From Paenimyroides viscosum (GTDB taxonomy: Bacteria; Bacteroidota; Bacteroidia; Flavobacteriales; Flavobacteriaceae), in NCBI RefSeq assembly GCF_003858535.1, contig NZ_RQTJ01000006.1, forward strand, positions 1 through 34,366: a stretch of 34,366 bases of DNA, in the 5' to 3' direction. The position numbers and the translations under genes are program-made. Below the pieces are notes generated by a model. That model worked only from the letters and a program-made list of their open reading frames with translations. It made no database searches and had not been told where the DNA came from. Below are positions 25,819 to 34,309 of this stretch, piece after piece. The number at the start of each line of letters is the position of its first letter. Position 1 is the stretch's first letter.

Positions 25819-25863
25819 TGTGTTGACTGTTTATCGTAGAGTTGTGTTTTATAAATATAAGAA

Positions 25864-27114
25864 TTAGGATTTAAAAGCATTTGCCATTAATTCTTGTTCA
25901 GCTCGTGAAATTCCAATTTGTTTGGCAACCACTTGCCAATTTTTAACTACAGCAGTTACTTCATCGATGATCTGATCCATTTCTTTAGCCGCTAATCGGA
26001 AATATTCACCAACACTTTTGGCGAGTTCGAAATCCAAATCGTTCGTATCCATATCGATATTCAAAGCTAAACCATCTTTATCTATGGATGGATTCAAATC
26101 ATAAGCAGGAGATAAAATCCAACCGTCATTCGTTAAAATAAATCCGTGATTTCGTAAATGGTCATCTGTATTTGAAATGGCAATATTAAAGATAATTCTA
26201 CGCCACAATTGTGCTAAATTCTCATTGATATTACATCCATTGGTCTGAATAAACTCCACTAAATCTAAATAACTGGCAGGCTGACTTTTTATAGTCTCTT
26301 CATTATTCGCAGTCATGGTCATCGCAGAAGCAAAATGAATTCGATCTGTTCTTTCACGATCAAAACGTTTGGTGAAAAAAGTATGATACGGTCCATTAAT
26401 TTTCTCGATTTTACATTCAGCCATTGTTATGCCTGCTTTTAAAGCGAGTTGATATGCTAAATATTCCCAAGCTGCTTTATCTATCGTATCATTTTTAGAT
26501 GGAAATTTAGCAATCCATGGATGTTTGTTATCATCCAAAATATTGGCTTTCGGACGTGCTCCCCCCAAAGAAGAACCAGGTGCTATCAACAATTGTAACC
26601 ATCTGGCCATGGCTTCGTTGTCGGTATCATTTTCGTAATGAACCACCGCTTGCTGTAATTCTCGCACGGTAGACCAAGGTGGTGTCGATTTTTCTGTATC
26701 GTTATCTAAAAAATCACCTTTCGGATCTAGTTTAAAACGTAAAGCACCCATACGCGTTTCGTCATAAACCCCTAATAGGAAATCGATATCATATAATGTT
26801 TTCGCTTTTTCACCTTTTAATTTGGCGAGTTGTGCCTCACGTCTTTTCAGTAAGGTACGTCCCCAAGTATCGGGCATACTGTCTAAAAAAAGACCAAAGT
26901 TTTCTTTTTCGTTGGCAAATTGTGGACCTGCAAATAAATGTAAATCGGGATCTAACTGATATTGATGTCCAGATTGTAGCCATAGTTTATCATACGAAAA
27001 GCTGAAAGCCTTACGCCCTTTAGCTTGATGAGCAGATAAAACGCCCATTAACAATGGAGCTTCTAAGCCTTGCCAATCTGCATAAACATATATATCGGTT
27101 TTTTGTACTGCCAT
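25864..27114 (-). CDS. hipA: HipA-family serine/threonine kinase toxin
   Basis: 416 residues. The HipA kinase features are present: GGARPKANILDD (184-195), Lys203 in WIAKFPSK, catalytic loop NTDDHLRNHGF (315-325) with Asp318, and metal-binding Asp339 in PAYDLNPS. HipA kinases inactivate translation factors (glutamyl-tRNA synthetase in E. coli) and cause growth arrest. It follows hipB by 1 nt, so the pair forms a toxin-antitoxin unit with its own operator upstream. It lies inside the restriction operon, between the OLD-family gene and rhuM. Confidence 0.94.
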   Translation of the reverse strand: MAVQKTDIYVYADWQGLEAPLLMGVLSAHQAKGRKAFSFSYDKLWLQSGHQYQLDPDLHLFAGPQFANEKENFGLFLDSMPDTWGRTLLKRREAQLAKLKGEKAKTLYDIDFLLGVYDETRMGALRFKLDPKGDFLDNDTEKSTPPWSTVRELQQAVVHYENDTDNEAMARWLQLLIAPGSSLGGARPKANILDDNKHPWIAKFPSKNDTIDKAAWEYLAYQLALKAGITMAECKIEKINGPYHTFFTKRFDRERTDRIHFASAMTMTANNEETIKSQPASYLDLVEFIQTNGCNINENLAQLWRRIIFNIAISNTDDHLRNHGFILTNDGWILSPAYDLNPSIDKDGLALNIDMDTNDLDFELAKSVGEYFRLAAKEMDQIIDEVTAVVKNWQVVAKQIGISRAEQELMANAFKS

Positions 27115-27115
27115 C

Positions 27116-27397
27116 TTATAACAAATCTAAATCTTGTAATTTTCGTCCGAACGTGTCGTCTGCTGCTAACTTTAAAAAATCATCTTGTAAGCCTAATACA
27201 CGAAGTACATTAAAATAGGCACCCATCGCTACACTTGGATCTCCTTTCTCGATTAAACTTAAAGTAGAGCGGGCAATATCTGCTCTTTCAGCAACTTGAA
27301 CAGCCGTTAATTTTCGACGTTTACGAGCGAGTTTAATTTGCTCACCCATTTGTGCCAAAGTATCTTTATATCGAGGTAAAACAATTTGCTTTTTCAT
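27116..27397 (-). CDS. hipB: HipB-family Xre antitoxin
   Basis: 93 residues. The HTH spans about 14-72 (QIKLARKRRKLTAVQVAERA, then ARSTLSLIEKG). The product should bind HipA and repress the pair through the inverted repeat just upstream (27398-27452). The start codon lies about 20 nt after a TATATTTG -7 box located between the operator arms. Confidence 0.92.
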   Translation of the reverse strand: MKKQIVLPRYKDTLAQMGEQIKLARKRRKLTAVQVAERADIARSTLSLIEKGDPSVAMGAYFNVLRVLGLQDDFLKLAADDTFGRKLQDLDLL

Positions 27398-27452
27398 AAA
27401 CGTCCGTTATTTCATACAAATATAAACAAAATGACTGAAATAACAGACGTTT
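27398..27452 (-). promoter_or_regulatory. hipBA promoter and operator
   Basis: Two 17-bp arms (27398-27414, AAACGTCCGTTATTTCA; 27436-27452) are inverted copies with one mismatch, 21 bp apart. The -7 element TATATTTG (27424-27417, minus strand) sits between them. This is a typical layout for a repressor dimer pair blocking the promoter, so autoregulation by HipB is likely. Confidence 0.8.
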
Positions 27453-27463
27453 TAATTTATATC

Positions 27464-27529
27464 TTATTTATTTTCTGTTTTTAAAAGGCTTATATATGCT
27501 TGTTCTAATTGAGGTTTGGTGTGTTTCAT
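27464..27529 (-). pseudogene. 21-codon remnant of the hsdR 5' end
   Basis: ATG at 27529 encodes MKHTKPQLEQAYISLLKTEN and one more residue before a stop; the intact hsdR starts MKYTESQLEQAFISLLETEG. DNA of 27483-27529 matches 24723-24769 at about 80% by eye. It starts 4 nt after the OLD-family stop codon, so it marks where hsdR once followed that gene directly. Confidence 0.85.
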
Positions 27530-27532
27530 GTT

Positions 27533-29332
27533 TTAAAAAGGCAAGTCATCATTTAATTCAACTTGTATGTTTTGTAATGGATTAACATGTGTTAAATTAT
27601 TTATCCCTACAAACAGAGCCAAATTTTCAGGAAACAAATCATCCGTAATTATAAAACCTGGATTATTAATATGATTCCATATTTTCAAAGAACTCTTATC
27701 GTCGCTTGTATACCCTATTACTTCTTCTAATTTTTTAACATTGAAGTGAATTCTATCAATTATTGTACTTTCAATTAAATTTCTATTGGTTGTTAACATC
27801 CCTTTTTTAGTTCTATCACCACCTGTATAAATAGGATCGGCTTGCAATGCGTTTAAATCTGCAAACCCTCTAATTTGGGCGATAGAAATATCTGCTAAAT
27901 CAAAATCCCAATCATTAACTAAAAAATAATCAATCTGAAAATGTTTACACAATTCAACAATGTATAAGGCTGTTGCCTTTCCATGATGACAAACAAATGA
28001 TATATTTTCAAAATTTAAATAAGTATCCGCAAATTTAGATTTATCAATTATATCATCTCTTGTAGCAATAGCTTCTAGTACTTTTCTCCTTATTACTTCC
28101 TTATACACTAAAACATCATTAGGCCCTTCTACAAGAATTACTTTTTTACTGAAAAGCATTCTATTAAGATTAGGTTCAACGGTTTTGATATATTCATTAA
28201 ATCGTGCTACATTAATTGGTTCATCAAAATCAGCAGGGTTTAATCCTAAAAATGGATTAACAAAATATCCTACATTATTATAAGCATTTATTGTTTGATT
28301 ATTCTCATCTGTATCTAGACGAATAATTCCTTTAGTATCAAAAGCATCAATCATTCTGTCTGAGTGAGTAGTATATATTACTTGATGGCCTTTTTCAGCA
28401 AGGGTACATAAAACCATCTTATAAAAATACTCTTGATGATTTTCGTGTAAGAAACTCTCAGGCTCTTCAAATAAAAACAAACATCTATCATCGATATTAG
28501 TTTCTGCAATTGCTTGTATAACTGCCATAACAAACATAGAAATAAAGCCATCTCCAAAATGATCAATAGGAATTAGATTCTCAGAATTACCATTTAAACC
28601 AACCTTAAACATCATTTTTAAAAATATATCCTCATAATTAGGTAAACCAAAATCAACAAAACAACTATTGTTTCGTAGGTTTTGGTGATAATTTCTTTGT
28701 ATAGTTTCTATAAATTGTTTTAATTGAGAATTATCTAAAACTTTATCAGTTGCATCCTTAACTTCAGTTTCAAAATCATCTTTTTTAGCTTTCATAGTAT
28801 TGTCGGCATCTACTAACTTTTGTATATGCTTAGCTAAAAAAGATTTTAGATTTCCCCAACTTGTTTTTTGAGTAGAAATCTCTTCTTTTATATTATGAAA
28901 ATTGATATAGTAAATAGGGGCCTTTTGTTTAATTACCCATTTCTTACTATATTGATTTGATCCAGGATAACAATTACATACATCTTCAACTGATGTAATT
29001 GTGTTATTTGAAACATTTATTATTGTATCATTTTCATAACTATTTCCTAGGCGTAAATGACTATCTGAAATATCTATAGAAAATCTCAATTTAAATCTTG
29101 GAGCATTAGCCCAATTTAAATTATGAAAATCATTTATTGTAAAAGTCTCTTCTCTTACTGACTCATAAAGTCCATATTTTAAAGCATTCAATAAATTACT
29201 TTTCCCTGAATTATTATATCCGATTATTGCAATTGGTTTAAGATAATCATCATTTGGAAAAAGAAAGGTTTGAGCTACACCAAATGATCTATAATTCTTA
29301 AGTTTTATTTCATGGATTCTTATTGATGACAT
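27533..29332 (-). CDS. OLD-family ATP-dependent nuclease (ATPase plus TOPRIM)
   Basis: 599 residues. The ATPase half has Walker A GYNNSGKS (38-45), a signature-like GDGFISM (260-266) and Walker B LFLFEEPESF (285-294), with an H-loop His323 in TTHSDR. The C-terminal TOPRIM domain has EGPND (402-406) and the acidic DWDFD (474-478). Class 1 OLD nucleases (which include GajA of Gabija) have this arrangement. No GajB-like helicase is next to it; instead its neighbour is a TIR-domain protein. Its leader duplicates that of the PD-(D/E)XK gene at 30214-31377. I infer an anti-phage role from family and location. Confidence 0.9.
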   Translation of the reverse strand: MSSIRIHEIKLKNYRSFGVAQTFLFPNDDYLKPIAIIGYNNSGKSNLLNALKYGLYESVREETFTINDFHNLNWANAPRFKLRFSIDISDSHLRLGNSYENDTIINVSNNTITSVEDVCNCYPGSNQYSKKWVIKQKAPIYYINFHNIKEEISTQKTSWGNLKSFLAKHIQKLVDADNTMKAKKDDFETEVKDATDKVLDNSQLKQFIETIQRNYHQNLRNNSCFVDFGLPNYEDIFLKMMFKVGLNGNSENLIPIDHFGDGFISMFVMAVIQAIAETNIDDRCLFLFEEPESFLHENHQEYFYKMVLCTLAEKGHQVIYTTHSDRMIDAFDTKGIIRLDTDENNQTINAYNNVGYFVNPFLGLNPADFDEPINVARFNEYIKTVEPNLNRMLFSKKVILVEGPNDVLVYKEVIRRKVLEAIATRDDIIDKSKFADTYLNFENISFVCHHGKATALYIVELCKHFQIDYFLVNDWDFDLADISIAQIRGFADLNALQADPIYTGGDRTKKGMLTTNRNLIESTIIDRIHFNVKKLEEVIGYTSDDKSSLKIWNHINNPGFIITDDLFPENLALFVGINNLTHVNPLQNIQVELNDDLPF

Positions 29333-29367
29333 AATTCACAGTGTTTCCTTGGTTATTAGTGTTTATA
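29333..29367. repeat. leader repeat, copy 2 (before the OLD-family gene)
   Basis: 35 bp immediately before the OLD-family ATG, 32 of 36 aligned positions identical to 31378-31413 before the PD-(D/E)XK gene. Beyond it, 29372-29385 still resembles the hsdS 3' end (11 of 14 positions). Confidence 0.85.
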
Positions 29368-29428
29368 GTTATTACCCCATCAACATTTTCAAATATTATA
29401 TCAACGTTTGAGGTTTAAATAATTTTGT

Positions 29429-30112
29429 CTAATCTTCTACTTTAACTAATTCTGCTAGTTTGGAAGCGATAGAATCCATCGTATCCTCTTTAGTACTAAG
29501 GCCACTTCTTGATCCCAATAATGGACTTACTTCTCGTAAATCATCATATGTTGTATTGTGAACAATTGGAACTAACAAATCGCGAGCTAACAATACAGAA
29601 AGTTCCTTATCAGCAATTCCTTCACCTTTTATTCTTTTAAGAAAATTTGGAGTTACTAGAACAATTCCAACTCTTGATTTGATTAAACCTTTATCAATTT
29701 CTCGTAGTAATGAAGAACCTAACAATACATCTTTTTCACTAAACCAGACTGTAACTCCTTTTGACTCTAATAAATCATGCATTTCTTGGGCAGCTTCTTT
29801 CCTATCATCCCATGCATGGCAAAGAAAAACATCTCTTAAATCAGGAAGGTCTGCTCGTTTCTCTATATTTTCTCGAACTGGGGTAAGAGTTCTAATTTCT
29901 GCAGGTGTATATAAGATTGTCGAACCTCCAGCAGACCAACGTGCTCTGGATTTACCACTACTTACACTTGCTGCTCTACTTGCAGAAGAACTATAAGGAG
30001 ATGAGTACGATGAATAAGAATTATAACTTCTATAACTACCCCCACATGCAGGGCAGTTTGCTCTTGCACTTGCTGAACGATGACCATTTACTGGTGCTGT
30101 ACATCTTGCCAT
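29429..30112 (-). CDS. TIR-domain protein with N-terminal zinc-ribbon-like region
   Basis: 227 residues. The N-terminus has C4, H11, C20 and C23 (CPAC) that could bind zinc, followed by a Ser/Tyr-rich low-complexity linker (25-65). The TIR domain covers about 93-225: DVFLCHAWDDR (94-104), GVTVWFSEKDVLLGSSLLRE (119-138), and IADKELSVLL with Glu170 at the position of the NAD-hydrolysing catalytic Glu. Bacterial TIR proteins make signalling nucleotides or deplete NAD during phage defence. It sits between the PD-(D/E)XK and OLD-family genes; the pairing does not match Thoeris, which needs a ThsA-type partner. About 60 bp before the next gene is free of ORFs. Confidence 0.9.
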   Translation of the reverse strand: MARCTAPVNGHRSASARANCPACGGSYRSYNSYSSYSSPYSSSASRAASVSSGKSRARWSAGGSTILYTPAEIRTLTPVRENIEKRADLPDLRDVFLCHAWDDRKEAAQEMHDLLESKGVTVWFSEKDVLLGSSLLREIDKGLIKSRVGIVLVTPNFLKRIKGEGIADKELSVLLARDLLVPIVHNTTYDDLREVSPLLGSRSGLSTKEDTMDSIASKLAELVKVED

Positions 30113-30152
30113 ATTTGTAATTTTATAATTGGTTAATAGTTTAGTTTTAGTT

Positions 30153-30217
30153 TTACCCCTCCAACGTTGCCAAGCGACTTAACAATAACGATTGAAGCTG
30201 AGTGAGTTTTTGGTTAT
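30153..30217 (-). pseudogene. duplicated 3' end of hsdS
   Basis: The minus strand here reads NQKLTQLQSLLLSRLATLEG then a stop, the exact C-terminus of the HsdS protein encoded at 31417-32643; DNA differs at only a few wobble positions. It begins within the stop codon of the PD-(D/E)XK gene. It is a scar, not a gene. Confidence 0.9.
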
Positions 30218-31377
30218 TTATTTATAAAGTTTTTCAAAGCATCTACGATTTCATCAGCTAATCTTTCAGATTCATTTGGTTTGATTAATTGAAAAACTTC
30301 TGGTTTTGTAAAGTCGAAAAAAGCGTATTTTTTATCAAATAGTAGTTGAAAATCATCTTCTGTTTTATTCTCTATATGACGACCTATACTAAATCCGTTT
30401 TTGTCGTTACAGATATAGTATAATACATCCTGAAATTGAAATGTTAGTAAGGTTGGTGTTTCAGAATTACGATGGGTTACAGCAGTAATTTTTTCTTTAT
30501 CCACTTCCGTTAAGTCAACTTTAAATTCTTCGTTAATCCGTCTTACCAACTCTGTGAAAAACTCATGAACTGTATGCCATTTCACGTGGATGAATTGACT
30601 TTTAATCATAGCATATTCATCATCTTGGTCAATTTTAATTTTAGGACAAGTAGGCCAAAACTGCTTTGCTTCTTCTAAGTATAGGGCTGAAATCTCCTTT
30701 AATTTCAAGGCCAATTTCATATCGTTTAGAAATTCTGTAGTTGCTTGTTTATAATGTTGTAAACCCACTTTAAACGCATCATCTACTGGGTAAACATCTA
30801 TACATTTCCCTATCCAATTTAATACAGACTGGATATAATCTTTACATTTCAGTAGCGATTGTACTTCAGGAGGAAAATCGTTATAAAACGAAGGTTTGTT
30901 ATGTTTTACAGTAAGGTAAAAAATGTGGGTTACGGTGAATCCCTTACATTGCGTTTTATAATAATAGCGGGGAATCTGGTATTTGTGTGTACAATTACCA
31001 CATTCATTCTCTAACACCTCTTCTTTGTTACTATCCCCAGCAAATATCTTGTTTTCAATGATTATGGCCTGCTTATTCGAATTGGTAATAAGAATGTCAA
31101 TATTATCTTCCTCTTTCTTTATTACTTCATGAGGTAATACAACAACATCTTTTATATCAAAATTGGTAATACCAAACTCTTCAAAGAAAAGTTCTAAGAA
31201 TAGCGTTCCTTGCTTATGTGAGCCTTCTGGATTTAATAAGTAGGCAATCATTCGCGAGTGTAGCGATCTTTCCTCCGTCATTTTATACATGACTTTAAAC
31301 CAATTAAATTGGTTGTATGATGAAATATCAATTTCTTCAATTGCCTTTATAAATGGAGAATAATTAGCTGATAACAT
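30214..31377 (-). CDS. PD-(D/E)XK nuclease-superfamily protein
   Basis: 387 residues. The N-terminal half carries the nuclease-like core: helix with ERSLHSRMIAYLLNPEGSH (36-54), then Asp94 in NIDILITNS and Glu108-x-Lys110 in IIIENKIF, the D...ExK arrangement. A cysteine pair CGNC (126-129) and HKYQIPRYYYK follow. The C-terminal half has no motif I recognise. It directly follows hsdS with a 36-bp leader and is followed by a copy of the hsdS 3' end, so it was inserted after hsdS. I infer a defence role, perhaps cutting modified or unmodified DNA; the target is unknown. Confidence 0.85.
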   Translation of the reverse strand: MLSANYSPFIKAIEEIDISSYNQFNWFKVMYKMTEERSLHSRMIAYLLNPEGSHKQGTLFLELFFEEFGITNFDIKDVVVLPHEVIKKEEDNIDILITNSNKQAIIIENKIFAGDSNKEEVLENECGNCTHKYQIPRYYYKTQCKGFTVTHIFYLTVKHNKPSFYNDFPPEVQSLLKCKDYIQSVLNWIGKCIDVYPVDDAFKVGLQHYKQATTEFLNDMKLALKLKEISALYLEEAKQFWPTCPKIKIDQDDEYAMIKSQFIHVKWHTVHEFFTELVRRINEEFKVDLTEVDKEKITAVTHRNSETPTLLTFQFQDVLYYICNDKNGFSIGRHIENKTEDDFQLLFDKKYAFFDFTKPEVFQLIKPNESERLADEIVDALKNFINK

Positions 31378-31413
31378 AATTCATAGTGTTTCTTTTGGTT
31401 ATTCGTGTTTATA
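31378..31413. repeat. leader repeat, copy 1 (before the PD-(D/E)XK gene)
   Basis: 36 bp between the hsdS stop and the PD-(D/E)XK start, nearly identical to the leader at 29333-29367. Reading on the minus strand it ends AAACACTATGAATT before the ATG. Confidence 0.85.
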
Positions 31414-31416
31414 TTT

Positions 31417-32643
31417 TCACCCCTCCAACGTTGCCAAGCGACTTAACAACAACGATTGAAGTTGAGTGAGTTTTTGGTTTTCACTGATGTGAATATTTAT
31501 TATATCTCTTAATTTTGAAATTGTGTTTTCAAATGATCTTGTGATATATTCATTTGGAATTAATAATTCAAATTGTTCAATTTGTTTACTACTTATATGA
31601 GGAATAGAAGTTCCTGTATGAACTTGTGAGCAATAATATTCAAAGTTCAAATTAATCAATGTTTGGTAAATAAAATTTTGAATATATGAATCACTTCTTA
31701 AACAAGCTACTCGCTGTGCTAAAATCATAGGCAATTCATGTTCACCTATTAATGACCAATTTTTACCAACTTTAGAACCATCCATTCCAATTACGATATC
31801 ATTAGTTTTTAAAAAACATTTTTCAATTCTTGGATTCATTTCTCCATCATAATATTTCAACGTATCCCATCTTAATGCTCTTTCAGTAACATTTTCACCT
31901 CGTAAAACTTTAATACCTTTTTCAAAGGAATAAAAATCACTATCGAATGCAAAGCCATTTAATACTTTACAAATATCTTTTAACGTTCCAACCTCCCAAC
32001 CCTCAGGAATCTCCTTTTCTAATTCTTTATTGAAAACCATCGCACCACCTGAAGATTTGTAAGGTTGTCCTTCTTCGTTCGGAAATTCAAAATCCACAAA
32101 CCATTGCTTGTATAACGTTTGTGCAGTGGCTTCTAACTTCTCGCAGATTTGTTCGTTGACTTTAATTTTGTTTGCTACCGCTTGGTATTGGGCTACAATT
32201 TCGCGTTGTTTTTCGATGGATGGAACAGGTAATTCTATTTCACATAACTCTTCCCATTGAAAACCACCACGAATAGAACTATCGCATCTAAAATCTGCAT
32301 AGCGATCAAACTCAGTTCTTCTAAACCATAACATTAAATATTCTGGTAGTAAAAGATTTTCGTCTATCACTTCAAATACAATATAAGCAGGAGAAATAAT
32401 GACATCTTCTCCTAAATTATTTAAGACAACTGGTAATTTATGAACTCGAATAACAGACATAAAATCGCAACAAAATTGTCCTTGCTTTACGATCTTATAT
32501 TTTGAAAGATCAGTTCCAACAATATTAGAAGTTGATTTTCTAAATTCTTTAGTCATACTTAATCCTTGAAGATTAAGCACTTTCATGTCTTTATTTTTAT
32601 TATCAACTTTTCTAATATAATCTCCAAGTATTTTATAACTCAT
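31417..32643 (-). CDS. hsdS: type I restriction-modification specificity subunit
   Basis: 408 residues made of two target-recognition half-subunits (about 1-150 and about 215-365), each followed by a conserved helical spacer (PSIEKQREIVAQYQAVANKI; ISENQKLTQLQSLLLSRLAT). The order and length are normal for a functional HsdS; the recognition sequence cannot be predicted by eye. The start overlaps the hsdM stop by 11 nt. Its 3' end is copied at 30153-30217 and, more weakly, near 29372-29385. Confidence 0.94.
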   Translation of the reverse strand: MSYKILGDYIRKVDNKNKDMKVLNLQGLSMTKEFRKSTSNIVGTDLSKYKIVKQGQFCCDFMSVIRVHKLPVVLNNLGEDVIISPAYIVFEVIDENLLLPEYLMLWFRRTEFDRYADFRCDSSIRGGFQWEELCEIELPVPSIEKQREIVAQYQAVANKIKVNEQICEKLEATAQTLYKQWFVDFEFPNEEGQPYKSSGGAMVFNKELEKEIPEGWEVGTLKDICKVLNGFAFDSDFYSFEKGIKVLRGENVTERALRWDTLKYYDGEMNPRIEKCFLKTNDIVIGMDGSKVGKNWSLIGEHELPMILAQRVACLRSDSYIQNFIYQTLINLNFEYYCSQVHTGTSIPHISSKQIEQFELLIPNEYITRSFENTISKLRDIINIHISENQKLTQLQSLLLSRLATLEG

Positions 32644-34192
32644 AGCCCAACGATTTAAATACGTTTGCCACTTCTTGTTTCAAAGCTTCTTCTTGCTGAA
32701 ACAAGTCTTTCAATTCGGTTTGCAAGGTTTGCATTTGGGTATCGTAATCGATGTTTTCATCACGGTTTACAAATTCAATGTATTTACTTGGTACTAGCGA
32801 ATAATCTTTTTTACGGATTTCTTCTAAACTAGCACTGTAAGAATATTCAGGGATGTTTAGATAAGTTTCTTTCCAACTGCTTTGTTGCCAATTGTGATAG
32901 TGTGTAGCTATCGTAGTAATTTCTTCTTCGCCAAACTGGATAAACTTCTTTTCAAACGGTTCGCCTTTTTGGCGTAAATCCATAAACAAAACTTCGCCTT
33001 TTCGGTTACGGTACTTTTTAACACCATCGTTTACTTCAAAAGTTCTTTCGTTTTTATTACGGTTCAAAATCCAAAGCGTCACCGAAATATCTGTAGAGTA
33101 AAACATCGCTCTTGGTAAAATCACAATCGCTTCTACCAAATCATTTTCAATAATTTGTTTACGAATTTTGTATTCTTCACCACCACCACTCAAAGCACCG
33201 TTCGCCAAAATAAATCCGGCAACACCATTTTGCGAAAGCTTTGAAATCATTGTCAAAATCCACGCATAGTTGGCATTGGATTTTGGAGGGACTTCGTAAC
33301 CTGCCCAACGTGGATCGTCCGTTAATTCGTTTTCAGCTCTCCAATCTTTTAAATTGAACGGAGGATTCGCCATGATGTAATCGGCTTTCAGATCTTTATG
33401 CTGATCGTCACCAAATGTATCTGCTGCTTTGTTTCCTAAATTGGCAGAAATACCACGAATAGCCAAGTTCATCTTCGCCAGTTTAAACGTGGTATTTGTT
33501 AACTCTTGTCCGTAAATGGAAATGTCTTTTTTGTTTCCTTGGTGTTTTTCAATAAACTTTAACGATTGTACAAACATACCACCCGAACCACAAGAAGGGT
33601 CATAGATTTTACCTTTGTACGGTTCTATCATTTCGGCAATCAGGTTTACAATAGATTTTGGCGTATAGAATTCTCCTTTTCCTTTTCCTTCGGCAATGGC
33701 AAACTTGCTCAAGAAATATTCGTACACACGTCCCACAATATCTTGGGCTTCATCACGAAGCGTATCGATGTTGTTGATGGTATCCAATAAAGCCGAAAAC
33801 TTAGATTGATCCAATCCCAATCGAGAAAAATAGTTATCGGGTAACGCACCTTCCAGAGATTTGTTGGTACGTTCTATCGTTTTAAGAGCGGTATCTACTT
33901 TTAGGGTAATGTCTTCTTGTTTTGCATTTTCGATAATGAAATCCCAACGCGATTCTTCTGGCAAATAGAATACATTTTCAGCCTGATAAAATTCGGGTAT
34001 TTCTAAGAAGGCTTCTTTGCCTTCTGCTATTAATTCTTCTCTACGTTTGATGAATTTATCACTTGCAAATTTCAAGAAGATTAAACTCAGTACCACGTGT
34101 TTATATTCTGAAGGTTCTATCGAACCACGTAATTTGTTTGCTGCATCCCAAAGGATTTCTTCTGTACTTTTTGTTTGTACTTTTTTAGCCAT
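32633..34192 (-). CDS. hsdM: type I N6-adenine DNA methyltransferase subunit
   Basis: 519 residues. After the N-terminal helical domain comes the AdoMet site (DPSCGSGGMF, 198-207), then the catalytic NPPF (276-279) of N6-adenine methyltransferases, in ADYIMANPPFNLKDWR. EFYTPKSIVNLIAEM (174-188) is also family-typical. With HsdS it methylates the host sites, and with HsdR it forms the restriction complex. It is the first gene of the operon; a promoter-like pair lies at 34213-34239. Confidence 0.97.
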   Translation of the reverse strand: MAKKVQTKSTEEILWDAANKLRGSIEPSEYKHVVLSLIFLKFASDKFIKRREELIAEGKEAFLEIPEFYQAENVFYLPEESRWDFIIENAKQEDITLKVDTALKTIERTNKSLEGALPDNYFSRLGLDQSKFSALLDTINNIDTLRDEAQDIVGRVYEYFLSKFAIAEGKGKGEFYTPKSIVNLIAEMIEPYKGKIYDPSCGSGGMFVQSLKFIEKHQGNKKDISIYGQELTNTTFKLAKMNLAIRGISANLGNKAADTFGDDQHKDLKADYIMANPPFNLKDWRAENELTDDPRWAGYEVPPKSNANYAWILTMISKLSQNGVAGFILANGALSGGGEEYKIRKQIIENDLVEAIVILPRAMFYSTDISVTLWILNRNKNERTFEVNDGVKKYRNRKGEVLFMDLRQKGEPFEKKFIQFGEEEITTIATHYHNWQQSSWKETYLNIPEYSYSASLEEIRKKDYSLVPSKYIEFVNRDENIDYDTQMQTLQTELKDLFQQEEALKQEVANVFKSLGYEL

Positions 34193-34212
34193 GAATTTAT
34201 TGATGTTTGGCG

Positions 34213-34239
34213 TAAATATACTAAATGTTAAAAAACAAA
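34213..34239 (-). promoter_or_regulatory. probable hsdM operon promoter
   Basis: A -33-like TTTG (34239-34236) and a -7-like TATATTTA (34220-34213), one base off TAnnTTTG, about 15 nt apart and 20 nt before the hsdM start. Confidence 0.45.
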
Positions 34240-34282
34240 AGAAATGAAAACAAATGAAAGTGCTATGAGGAAACCCGTAAAT

Positions 34283-34309
34283 TGGGTATTTTATTTGTAA
34301 AATTACCCA
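34283..34309. repeat. inverted repeat upstream of hsdM
   Basis: TGGGTA-TTTTA (34283-34293) pairs with TAAAA-TACCCA (34298-34309) with one bulged T and a 4-nt loop. It may be an operator or the end of a unit outside the window. It overlaps a 20-mer (34301-34320) resembling 16843-16862. Confidence 0.6.

Noticed and set aside
27533..29332. Gabija system (GajA)
   Set aside because: The OLD-type protein fits the class, but no UvrD-like GajB gene is adjacent.
29429..30112. Thoeris system (ThsB)
   Set aside because: A TIR protein is present, but no ThsA-like (SIR2 or other NAD-consuming) partner is encoded in the window.
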